Source: Burkholderiales bacterium (lineage in GTDB: Bacteria > Pseudomonadota > Gammaproteobacteria > Burkholderiales > Eutrophovitaceae). Taken from it: DNA of 39,493 nt. Below, piece by piece: positions 33,155 to 39,493 of the stretch (the stretch's first letter is position 1; every line of letters starts with the position of its first letter). The notes beneath the pieces are model-generated. The model was not told the DNA's origin and ran no database searches. It saw only the letters and a list, made by a program, of their open reading frames with translations. The stretch is taken from the NCBI GenBank assembly GCA_028379895.1, contig JAOEKQ010000013.1, forward strand, positions 1 through 39,493, in the 5' to 3' direction. The translations under genes and the position numbers were made by a program.

Positions 33155-33847
33155 TTAATATTTTGTCCAAGGATCAATCTTAAAAATGAACTTTTGCTCT
33201 GCCTCATACATCGTTCCATCTCTCTTAAACTGCCACTGCCGTACCTTATTTAAAACTTCCTGATCAAAAACACCTGCTGGATTTGCACTTACAACCTGAA
33301 CATCCATTACGCGGCCGTCCTCATTAACGGTAATTGAGACAGTAATATCACCCTCAATCATATTATCCTCAGCCTCCCTAGGGTACTTAGGAAACGGCTT
33401 CTTGTTAACTGGCTTTTCATCTTGAAAGACAGACGGTAATGCGGGCTCTTCGTCCTCTTCCTCAACTTTTGGTTGTACCAGAATGATCTCCGACGGTACC
33501 TCATTAGGCAAAGGACGTGGCTCAACGAGTGGAATTGTATTTTTAATTTCCTCTAAATCGAGCTCTGTAATTTCGTCTTCCTCTTCTTCCTCAGTCGGAC
33601 TTTGTGGTGGCACTTCTGTCACGGGCCTTTGATTCAATTGTACTGTCATCTTTATCTCAGGCAGATCCTCAAATTCTTCTTCGAATATTGCCTCTAGACC
33701 TAGCAATCCATAGAGATATTGGCCGACAAATGGGGAAAATTCTAATGAAAGTGCGATTAGAAGCGCAGCCCACAAAGGCATGAATTTCTTGTCTTTTATA
33801 TGAAGCTCAGGCCAAAGCGCCTTTACTGGACGATATTTTCCAAACAT
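33155..33847 (-). CDS. tonB: TonB family energy transducer with acidic spacer
   Basis: A 230-residue TonB-like protein. One membrane helix near residues 22-50 (without a canonical SHLS motif), a long spacer at about 55-140, and a C-terminal TonB domain from PFPKYPREAEDNMIEGDITV to the end, including the typical GRVMDVQVVSANP and VRQWQFK. The spacer is strongly acidic (runs of Glu such as EEEEEDE and KVEEEDEEP), not the usual Pro-Lys/Pro-Glu mix. It links inner-membrane ExbB/ExbD proton-motive force to TonB-dependent outer-membrane receptors. It is the last gene of a minus-strand operon with ExbB and ExbD. The receptor it serves is not in the window. Confidence 0.92.
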   Translation of the reverse strand: MFGKYRPVKALWPELHIKDKKFMPLWAALLIALSLEFSPFVGQYLYGLLGLEAIFEEEFEDLPEIKMTVQLNQRPVTEVPPQSPTEEEEEDEITELDLEEIKNTIPLVEPRPLPNEVPSEIILVQPKVEEEDEEPALPSVFQDEKPVNKKPFPKYPREAEDNMIEGDITVSITVNEDGRVMDVQVVSANPAGVFDQEVLNKVRQWQFKRDGTMYEAEQKFIFKIDPWTKY

Positions 33848-33867
33848 ATAAAGTAACTTGGTTAACG

Positions 33868-34290
33868 CTACTGACTTGCCGCAATCGCGGCAATGCCAAC
33901 AGAGTTGATACCCGCGCCTCTAACGCTATCCATGACGTTGATTAGCGTCTCCAATTCGACATCCTTATCTCCGGCAATAATAACTGCAACTTTACGATTT
34001 TCTTTAAGCTCAAGTAACTTTGCCGTTAGATTCTCTCCCGAGATAGTTTCACCATCTACAATAAATTGATTATCCTTTTTTACACCTACAGTTATTGTCG
34101 CTTCTTGAATATCTTCGGTCGTCTTGGACCCAGGCAAGTTCATATTAACGCCCGTGCCAGCAATCATATTGACCGACAACACCACGAAAAAAACAAGTAG
34201 AAACATCATGATATCAATCATCGGAATGACCTCTACCCTCGGACGTTCCGCCTCAAAATAGCTATTTCTATTTCGTCTAAACATGGGCAT
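33868..34290 (-). CDS. exbD: Biopolymer transporter ExbD/TolR family
   Basis: A 140-residue protein with one N-terminal membrane helix (about 22-42) holding the essential proton-path Asp26 in PMIDIMMFLLVFFVV. The periplasmic domain carries IAGDKDVELETLINVMD, typical of ExbD/TolR. It dimerises inside the ExbB pentamer and converts proton flow into movement of TonB. It lies 20 bases before tonB and 45 after exbB. ExbD rather than TolR is favoured because TonB, not TolA or TolB, follows. Confidence 0.92.
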   Translation of the reverse strand: MPMFRRNRNSYFEAERPRVEVIPMIDIMMFLLVFFVVLSVNMIAGTGVNMNLPGSKTTEDIQEATITVGVKKDNQFIVDGETISGENLTAKLLELKENRKVAVIIAGDKDVELETLINVMDSVRGAGINSVGIAAIAASQ

Positions 34291-34335
34291 TTCCCAACGT
34301 ACTAATATTTTTTTTATACATAATCAACTGAACGC

Positions 34336-34962
34336 TTAGGCGTTTCGTTGCAAACGGTTAATGAGCATGATCTTAATCAAGTCCATTTGATGTAACGCAA
34401 CACGAATACGCTTGTTGAAATGATTGAGAAAAAGTACAGCAACTATTGCGATTAAAAGTCCTGCACCAGTAGCGACAAGTGCCTCTGCAATACCACCTGT
34501 GACCATTTTTGTGGAGGTCCCTGAATTATCTGCTGCGCCCAAAATATCAAATGCGTGAACCATTCCAATAATAGTCCCCAATAGCCCCATCAGAGGCGCC
34601 AAAGTGACAGAGGTGTCTAAAACCCAGATCCCACGATCTAGCTTAGGTAATTGCCACATGATGGACTCTTCTATTTTACGGTCCATAGTCTGCGCATCAT
34701 CATTATTCGCTGACGTTGCAGCGCCTATAAGCGCTACTTGCAATGTAGTCTCGTAATGACCCTCAAGCTTCTTGAATTGATCTGCATTTTGAAATTCCAC
34801 AACGTTTAGGTCATGTTCTAACGTCGAACCACTACTCACTACACGGTGGTAAAAATACAACCTCTCCACGATAACGATGATGGTGACTAGAAACAGAAGT
34901 CCCATCAACGGCAATAAACCTCCGGACATCACGCTGAAATGTACAATTGTTTCAAAATCCAT
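34336..34962 (-). CDS. exbB: MotA/TolQ/ExbB proton channel family protein
   Basis: A 208-residue inner-membrane protein with three helices. The region LDTSVTLAPLMGLLGTIIGM and the third-helix block GIAEALVATGAGLLIAIVAV are the conserved MotA/TolQ/ExbB signature. It forms the pentameric proton channel around ExbD. The ATG at 34962 has AGGGG upstream. It starts 56 bases after the end of the MoxJ/XoxJ-like binding protein gene on the same strand. No Fur box was seen in that gap. Confidence 0.93.
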   Translation of the reverse strand: MDFETIVHFSVMSGGLLPLMGLLFLVTIIVIVERLYFYHRVVSSGSTLEHDLNVVEFQNADQFKKLEGHYETTLQVALIGAATSANNDDAQTMDRKIEESIMWQLPKLDRGIWVLDTSVTLAPLMGLLGTIIGMVHAFDILGAADNSGTSTKMVTGGIAEALVATGAGLLIAIVAVLFLNHFNKRIRVALHQMDLIKIMLINRLQRNA

Positions 34963-35018
34963 CAGTTTTTCCCCTAATCAATCTCAATAATGAAAATATA
35001 AATCTCTACTGAACAATA

Positions 35019-36050
35019 TTAATTCATAGGAGGGTAGAACGGCATCCCATATCGCTCAACAATCCTTTTGATTTCTCCCGACTCAAGCATCTCATCGAAC
35101 GCCTCGTCGATAAATTCTTTAAATTCTATTTCTGTTTTTTTGATACCCCATGCGCTGTCCCAGCGCATCTCTGGAATCGGGACGTATCCTTTGACCATTT
35201 GAAACTGGCCTTCTGGCCGATTGAGTTTTGCCTGAGAAATAGCTCCGGACCAAATCATCGCGGCATCAACCTTCCCTTCAACCATGGCATCAATAACTCT
35301 GAAATTTTGAAAAAATGTATCATGCGGAATTCCATTCTCGTCCGCATAATCACTCATTGGCGAATATGCAGGTAAACCGAGTTTTACATTCATTTCCTTA
35401 ACATCGTCTAAACTGGTTAAGCCCTGCGCAGGCCCTTGAGTCACTAGAACAAAGCCTGTGCTCATAAACGGTTTGCTATAAACAATCTGACTGGGATCAA
35501 GTTGATGATCGTCTGAGCCCGTCACAGTAAGTCCTAAGACGATATCGCATAATCCTCGATTGATGGAAAGATCAAATGCCCCTCCCGGAGCTCCGTAACC
35601 AAAACGAGTGCTCATATTGACCCACATCATATCAATATTGAGGTCATGCTTTTTCGCGATTGAATTTAGAATTTCGACCTCCAAACCCGCTGGCTCGTTG
35701 TTCCTCGCTGTTCTTGAAAACGGCCAAAACCATCCATCTGCACACGCAAGAATCGTCCCTAAATCTTTAGTTCGATCCATCGCATTCATTCTCATTTGCT
35801 CGCCTGTCACCCCAACAGGCCGGTAGTTTTTATATCCTGCTCGGTACAGCGGATCGGACAATGGTTCGAACACTTCAGGTTCAATGTAGCCCATCTTTGG
35901 CCCGCGATTACGTCCATAGACGAATTCGTCCTGAAGCTTCATGACGACCGACTCACTTTCACTTTGAGCAAGCACCGACGGCGCAAGCAGAGCCAACAAA
36001 GCTAAAGAGGTCCAAAAGGCTAATATACGATTAAGTGCAGCAAAAAACAT
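35019..36050 (-). CDS. MoxJ/XoxJ-like periplasmic substrate-binding protein
   Basis: A 343-residue exported protein (signal peptide 1-28, ending SVLA). Residues about 95-340 form a type II periplasmic binding fold (SBP_bac_3-like): LACADGWFWPFSRT, PAGLEVEILNSIAKKHDL, the central RFGYGAPGG and LCDIVLGLTVTG, and YSKPFMSTGFVLVT. This pattern resembles the binding-protein-like partners of quinoprotein alcohol dehydrogenases (MoxJ, XoxJ) more than ABC amino-acid binding proteins. An N-terminal region of about 65 residues before the fold, with GRNRGPKMGYIEPEVFEPL, is additional. No PQQ dehydrogenase or ABC permease gene is nearby; exbB follows 56 bases downstream. Confidence 0.7.
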   Translation of the reverse strand: MFFAALNRILAFWTSLALLALLAPSVLAQSESESVVMKLQDEFVYGRNRGPKMGYIEPEVFEPLSDPLYRAGYKNYRPVGVTGEQMRMNAMDRTKDLGTILACADGWFWPFSRTARNNEPAGLEVEILNSIAKKHDLNIDMMWVNMSTRFGYGAPGGAFDLSINRGLCDIVLGLTVTGSDDHQLDPSQIVYSKPFMSTGFVLVTQGPAQGLTSLDDVKEMNVKLGLPAYSPMSDYADENGIPHDTFFQNFRVIDAMVEGKVDAAMIWSGAISQAKLNRPEGQFQMVKGYVPIPEMRWDSAWGIKKTEIEFKEFIDEAFDEMLESGEIKRIVERYGMPFYPPMN

Positions 36051-36234
36051 AAATCAACGTGCCGAAAATTAAATGGTCAATAGAACAAAACCCATCACGT
36101 AACGTAAACCCGTCTGCCATACGATCTGAGCTCGAAGTGATGAATGTTACACTAATACATCCGTATTATGAAAATGGGCTTACGGCCTCTAATACACACA
36201 TCATTAGCACGATAAATTACTACAAATCTTTAGA

Positions 36235-37038
36235 ATGCAGACTCGACCAAAACACGCGTTAGAGGCGGCCGAATTATTGGTCGAGCAGCACCATAAAAAC
36301 ATATCTTTTTCAGGCTTACCGCATCGCCTAGCGCCAAAAAGTGAGCTAGAAGCCTATGCGATTCAGTCTGAACTTTTTCAGCTCAGGAAATCGAAATTAG
36401 GCTCAATCGCGGGTTACAAAGTAGCCTTAACATCAGAAGTCATGCAAAAGCTCCTTCGGTTTCCATCTCCTTTTAGTGGGCCGTTACATAAAAAATTGAT
36501 ATACAGCGATGGAGCATCCCTAGCTACCGATGATTATGGTCGTGTGTGCATTGAATGTGAAATAGCTGCAGTTTTAAAAACGGACCTACTCCCAAGGGAG
36601 CACCCCTACAACGCGACTGATATTGCCAAAGCGATTGATACAATTGCACCAGCACTCGAAATTGTAGATGATAGAAATGCGAATTATGATCGAATCAGTG
36701 ATGAGGTGTTAACGCTCATAGCAGATAACGCCTGGAACGCAGGGCTCGTCTCCGGCCAAATGATCGAGGACTGGGGAGAGCTTGATCTAGCTAGTCTGCA
36801 AGGCGTGGTTCATATAAATGATCAATTAATTGACACTGGATATGGTCGAGATGTTTTGGGTCACCCATTTAATGCGCTTTCTTGGCTCGCAAATAAAATA
36901 CTCGAGCAAAAACAAGTTATCGAAGCCGGTATGATCGTTATGACGGGAACGATGATCACGACACAATTCGTAAAACCAGGGGATCATTTAACCTTCTCTA
37001 TCCCTGAATTAGGCTCGGTGAGTATCCACATATCATGA
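36235..37038 (+). CDS. 2-keto-4-pentenoate hydratase-like enzyme (FAH superfamily)
   Basis: A 267-residue protein with the length and fold of MhpD/HpcG-type hydratases and 4-oxalocrotonate decarboxylases. Metal ligands are Glu107 and Glu109 in CIECEIA and Glu142 in ALEIVDDR; GYKVALTSEVM and TGYGRDVLGHPFNALSWLAN are further family blocks. These enzymes add water to, or decarboxylate, 2-hydroxy-dienoates made in meta-cleavage of aromatics. No ring-cleavage gene is in the window. The ATG at 36235 has no clear ribosome-binding site. A BT1-like transporter follows 59 bases later, possibly as an operon partner. Confidence 0.9.
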   Translation: MQTRPKHALEAAELLVEQHHKNISFSGLPHRLAPKSELEAYAIQSELFQLRKSKLGSIAGYKVALTSEVMQKLLRFPSPFSGPLHKKLIYSDGASLATDDYGRVCIECEIAAVLKTDLLPREHPYNATDIAKAIDTIAPALEIVDDRNANYDRISDEVLTLIADNAWNAGLVSGQMIEDWGELDLASLQGVVHINDQLIDTGYGRDVLGHPFNALSWLANKILEQKQVIEAGMIVMTGTMITTQFVKPGDHLTFSIPELGSVSIHIS

Positions 37039-37097
37039 AACAAAAAAAGACAGATTGTTCCAAAGAGATCAATCAATACTAAGCATAAGGAGTATCT

Positions 37098-38723
37098 ATG
37101 ACCTCTAGCGTATGGAACTGGTTTGACCAGCATATTCTTGGTCTTGTAAGGGAATTTAGACTCAGCTTTCTGCCTCCATTGATGGTATACGTGGCGGCGG
37201 GTATTTCTCCACTCACACAAATCGTCGGCTCCTTCTACGTAAAAGAGCAACTCGGACTGACTGCCGAATTTTTAGCCGGACTAGCATTTTGGGCGATGTT
37301 ACCCTGGGCACTCAAAATGCCGATTGGTCACCTAGTCGATCTTTTTTGGAAAATCAAAAGCGGCTTTGTCTACTTAGGTGCGCTGATGATCGCCGCAAGC
37401 CTAGGCATTATGATTATGCTCCTTGGACAAACAGATGCCATGCTTCGTATCGCCTCAGCAGAAGTGTGGTTCATCACGTCGTCCCTACTCGCACCGATTG
37501 GCTACGTACTGCAAGACGTGGTCGCCGATGCTATGACCGTCGAAGCGGTCCCGAATGTTGATCGATCTGGAAAGCCGATTGACCCAACGCTCATACGGTC
37601 CATGCACACCACGATGCAATTATTAGGAAGGCTCGCAATCATCGTCGGTGGCATTTTAGTTGCTTTACTGAACGTCAATATGATGGAGGGAGTCGCAGAG
37701 CTACCTGAAGCAGAGAAGTCCTTAGCCTACCTATCTGTGTATCAAATTGGATTACTGATACCGTTGTCTTCCGTCATAGGGGTACTCGTTGGCTCACTCA
37801 TACAACGTAACAATATTAATGAGCTCATAAAATCAGGCCACACGAAGAGCGAGGCACGAGCACTGACTCAAGTACAAAGCGAGCGCCCAACTGTTAATTG
37901 GTGGATTCTTGGAGGCGGTCTCGCGTTCGCCCTACTTTCCATCAGCGTTGGCTTACTCGACGTTTCAGGCGCTCAAGAAATAGTATTCGTCGTATCAGCG
38001 GCCATTATTTTATTTCTGATGTCGAGGCTTATCAAGGAACTAGACCCTGAGGCACGGCAAGTACTGATCGGCACAGCAATTATTATTTTCGCATACAGGG
38101 CAGTACCCTCAACGGGTGCCGGGACCCAATGGTGGATGATTGACGTTCTGGAATTCGACCAATCTTTCATTGCAAAACTCTCCCTCATTGCCTCGTTTCT
38201 GGCGCTATTCGGTATGATTATTTTCAGAAAATTCATGGCTGAGAAATCAATCGCCTACGTTATTGGCGCGCTTGCAATTGTAGGTACTCTCCTGATGGTT
38301 CCCGATATCGCAATGTTCTATGGATTTCATTACTGGACTGCACAGATGACAGACGGGGTCGTCGATCAACGCTTTATCGCCGTCATTGATACCGCAATGG
38401 AATCTCCACTTGGTCAAATTGCGATGGTGCCAATGTTGGCTTGGATTGCAAACTCCGCGCCTCAAAATTTAAAGGCCACTTTTTTTGCTGTGATGGCCTC
38501 TTTCGCCAACTTAGCCTTATCAGCGGCACAGCTAGGTACGAAATACCTCAATCAACTATATACGGTCGCAAGAGAGGTCAAGGACCGAGACACAGGTCTG
38601 ATCACGACTGCAGCGAACTATGATGAACTTGGAACTCTGTTTATCACGGTTGCAGTCATAGCGATTTCGCTACCGATGGCAGCGATTATGCTTGTGAAGT
38701 TTTTTAAGATAAAGAGTGCGTAA
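37098..38723 (+). CDS. BT1 (folate/biopterin)-like MFS transporter
   Basis: A 541-residue protein with about 12 membrane helices. LPWALKMPIGHLVDLF early on and GYVLQDVVADAMTVEAVP mid-domain match the BT1 family of the major facilitator superfamily, known for folate and biopterin transport in protists and plants; bacterial members are mostly uncharacterised. A hydrophilic loop, IQRNNINELIKSGHTKSEAR, separates the halves and the C-terminal half is also strongly hydrophobic. GGAG precedes the ATG. The next gene starts two bases after the stop. The substrate is unknown; the upstream hydratase suggests a carboxylate rather than folate, but this is inference. Confidence 0.75.
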   Translation: MTSSVWNWFDQHILGLVREFRLSFLPPLMVYVAAGISPLTQIVGSFYVKEQLGLTAEFLAGLAFWAMLPWALKMPIGHLVDLFWKIKSGFVYLGALMIAASLGIMIMLLGQTDAMLRIASAEVWFITSSLLAPIGYVLQDVVADAMTVEAVPNVDRSGKPIDPTLIRSMHTTMQLLGRLAIIVGGILVALLNVNMMEGVAELPEAEKSLAYLSVYQIGLLIPLSSVIGVLVGSLIQRNNINELIKSGHTKSEARALTQVQSERPTVNWWILGGGLAFALLSISVGLLDVSGAQEIVFVVSAAIILFLMSRLIKELDPEARQVLIGTAIIIFAYRAVPSTGAGTQWWMIDVLEFDQSFIAKLSLIASFLALFGMIIFRKFMAEKSIAYVIGALAIVGTLLMVPDIAMFYGFHYWTAQMTDGVVDQRFIAVIDTAMESPLGQIAMVPMLAWIANSAPQNLKATFFAVMASFANLALSAAQLGTKYLNQLYTVAREVKDRDTGLITTAANYDELGTLFITVAVIAISLPMAAIMLVKFFKIKSA

Positions 38724-38725
38724 TT

Positions 38726-39205
38726 ATGTTCCAACGGATAACTTTAAGGTCCAACAAAACAAAAGAGCAAATGGAAGATAGTATTCGCCTATCTGCTAAC
38801 AGATACGTTGATATTAAAACTGAAATAGATAATTCTGGAGTACTCAAGCTAGGACGAAAAAACGCGCCTCCTGTGTTGAGTGGATTCATCCCGGTTTTTG
38901 TAGGGAAACTTAGCTCAGATGAATCGGGAACAAAACTTGAGGGATACTTCCGGTTTCACATACTCGCCATCGGTCTGTTCTTAGGATTTATTGGTACATC
39001 ATTACTCAACCTTCTGCGTATTTACATACAAGAGAATTCAGTTACTACACTTTTCTCTGATCCAAGAATACTATTTGAACTACAGTTTTCAGGACTATGC
39101 GTATTGGTCTTGGTCTTCGCTTGGATGGGAGGAAAATCCTTTAGAGAACACATGAAAGTATATCTTCTTGAAAATTTTAATCCTCAGGAAAACAAGTCCA
39201 CTTAA
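38726..39205 (+). CDS. Small two-helix membrane protein, function unknown
   Basis: A 159-residue protein. Residues 1-75 are hydrophilic and beta-rich (VLKLGRKNAPPVLSGFIPVF, then GTKLEGYFRFH); two membrane helices follow at about 79-100 and 115-133, and the tail REHMKVYLLENF is amphipathic. The pattern of a small soluble domain before two helices resembles bacterial PH-like membrane proteins, but I do not recognise a named family. It starts two bases after the BT1-like transporter stop, so it is co-translated with it and may be an accessory subunit. Confidence 0.75.
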   Translation: MFQRITLRSNKTKEQMEDSIRLSANRYVDIKTEIDNSGVLKLGRKNAPPVLSGFIPVFVGKLSSDESGTKLEGYFRFHILAIGLFLGFIGTSLLNLLRIYIQENSVTTLFSDPRILFELQFSGLCVLVLVFAWMGGKSFREHMKVYLLENFNPQENKST

Positions 39206-39219
39206 ACTCAAACGTAACT

Positions 39220-39493
39220 CTAATTATCAGTTTGCGATTGTTGATTGGTAATTGTTGGTATACCCAAGCCAACGCTTCCGCCACCATTGGCGCCATTCAC
39301 ATCGGTTATCTGAATAAGCGCGGAGGCAGCTAAAGGAGCTACGTTTCCGACCCCGATCTGAGCTCCTGCAGTAAAATTAGTCACGGTTTGAGTAATATTT
39401 GAATTGATACTGGTAGTTGTACCAGACATATCTCGAGCACCAGCGGATACGGTTGCAGTCAAATTGAGCGTTTCTCCACCAATAATCGTCAAG
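39220..39493 (-). CDS. C-terminal part of a Gly/Thr/Asn-rich protein (partial)
   Basis: The frame is open to the window's right edge, so the N-terminus is missing; the first visible codon (TTG) is probably internal Leu. The 90 visible residues are rich in Thr, Ser, Asn, Gly and Ala with almost no charged residues: LNLTATVSAGARDMSGTTTS, then TQTVTNFTAGAQIG, then a Gly-rich GGGSVGLG and a polar QSQTDN end. This composition suits a secreted, surface or amyloid-like beta-structured protein. I recognise no family. It converges on the preceding gene with only 14 bases between stops. Confidence 0.65.
   Translation of the reverse strand, partial: LTIIGGETLNLTATVSAGARDMSGTTTSINSNITQTVTNFTAGAQIGVGNVAPLAASALIQITDVNGANGGGSVGLGIPTITNQQSQTDN

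Noticed and set aside
36059..36262. 67-codon frame upstream of the keto-pentenoate hydratase
   Set aside because: GTG start without ribosome site, overlaps the hydratase start out of frame, and the translation has no recognisable features.
1..39493. Mobile element, prophage, CRISPR array or defence island
   Set aside because: No transposase, integrase, repeat array, tRNA-associated att site or nuclease genes were seen on either strand.

Overview
The window reads as chromosomal DNA of a moderately AT-leaning proteobacterium, most likely a free-living marine gamma/beta-type heterotroph. The evidence is two TRAP transport systems (one TAXI-type, one DctP-type), a bacterioferritin-associated ferredoxin behind a near-consensus Fur box, peptide chain release factor 3, an ExbB-ExbD-TonB set, D-amino acid dehydrogenase, and a C-terminal fragment resembling DUF1840. 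No genus can be assigned from sequence reading alone. Coding density is very high. I saw no tRNA, rRNA, CRISPR array, insertion sequence or phage gene, and no gene-free stretch longer than 300 bases.

Layout. 1-5667 (+): a truncated DUF1840-like end, then SDR dehydrogenase, glutathione transferase, a TAXI solute-binding lipoprotein, its fused permease, and a TerC-family membrane protein. 5675-12367 (-): a short operon of enoyl-CoA hydratase-like protein and haloalkane dehalogenase, then a Rap1a-like secreted protein, esterase, Sir2 deacylase, amidase and SMP-30-type lactonase. 12592-14354 (+): a DHDPS-family lyase/aldolase and a PuuD-like membrane protein, closed by a strong bidirectional terminator. 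14439-19600: a divergent block, with SDR and D-amino acid dehydrogenase on the minus strand and acyl-CoA ligase and M20 deacylase on the plus strand.

19630-25570 (-): APH-fold kinase; Fur-controlled bfd; then a tightly packed run of quinone oxidoreductase, FMN-binding protein with a flavinylation motif, ApbE flavin transferase, four-helix cytochrome b-like protein, and a sugar-acid dehydratase of the IlvD/Edd family. The FMN-binding, ApbE and cytochrome b-like genes overlap or abut and look like a self-contained extracytoplasmic flavin electron-transfer module. 25650-28207 (+): SDR and prfC. 28235-29437 (-): a class I aminotransferase. 29700-33089 (+): a Tat-exported TRAP binding protein, a strong intercistronic hairpin, and its two permease subunits, closed by a terminator.

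33155-36050 (-): a quinoprotein-dehydrogenase-type (MoxJ/XoxJ-like) binding protein followed by ExbB, ExbD and a TonB with an unusually acidic spacer. 36235-39205 (+): a 2-keto-4-pentenoate hydratase-like enzyme, a BT1-like 12-helix transporter and a small two-helix membrane protein of unknown function. The right edge holds the C-terminal end of a Gly/Thr/Asn-rich protein running in from outside.

Overall the window looks like an accessory catabolic region: organic acid uptake (TRAP), sugar lactone/acid processing (SMP-30, IlvD/Edd, DHDPS-family), amide, ester and organohalide hydrolysis, and CoA-linked degradation, plus iron- and flavin-dependent redox functions. The most interesting targets are the flavinylation cassette, the TonB set coupled to a MoxJ/XoxJ-like binding protein, and the Rap1a-esterase-sirtuin operon.
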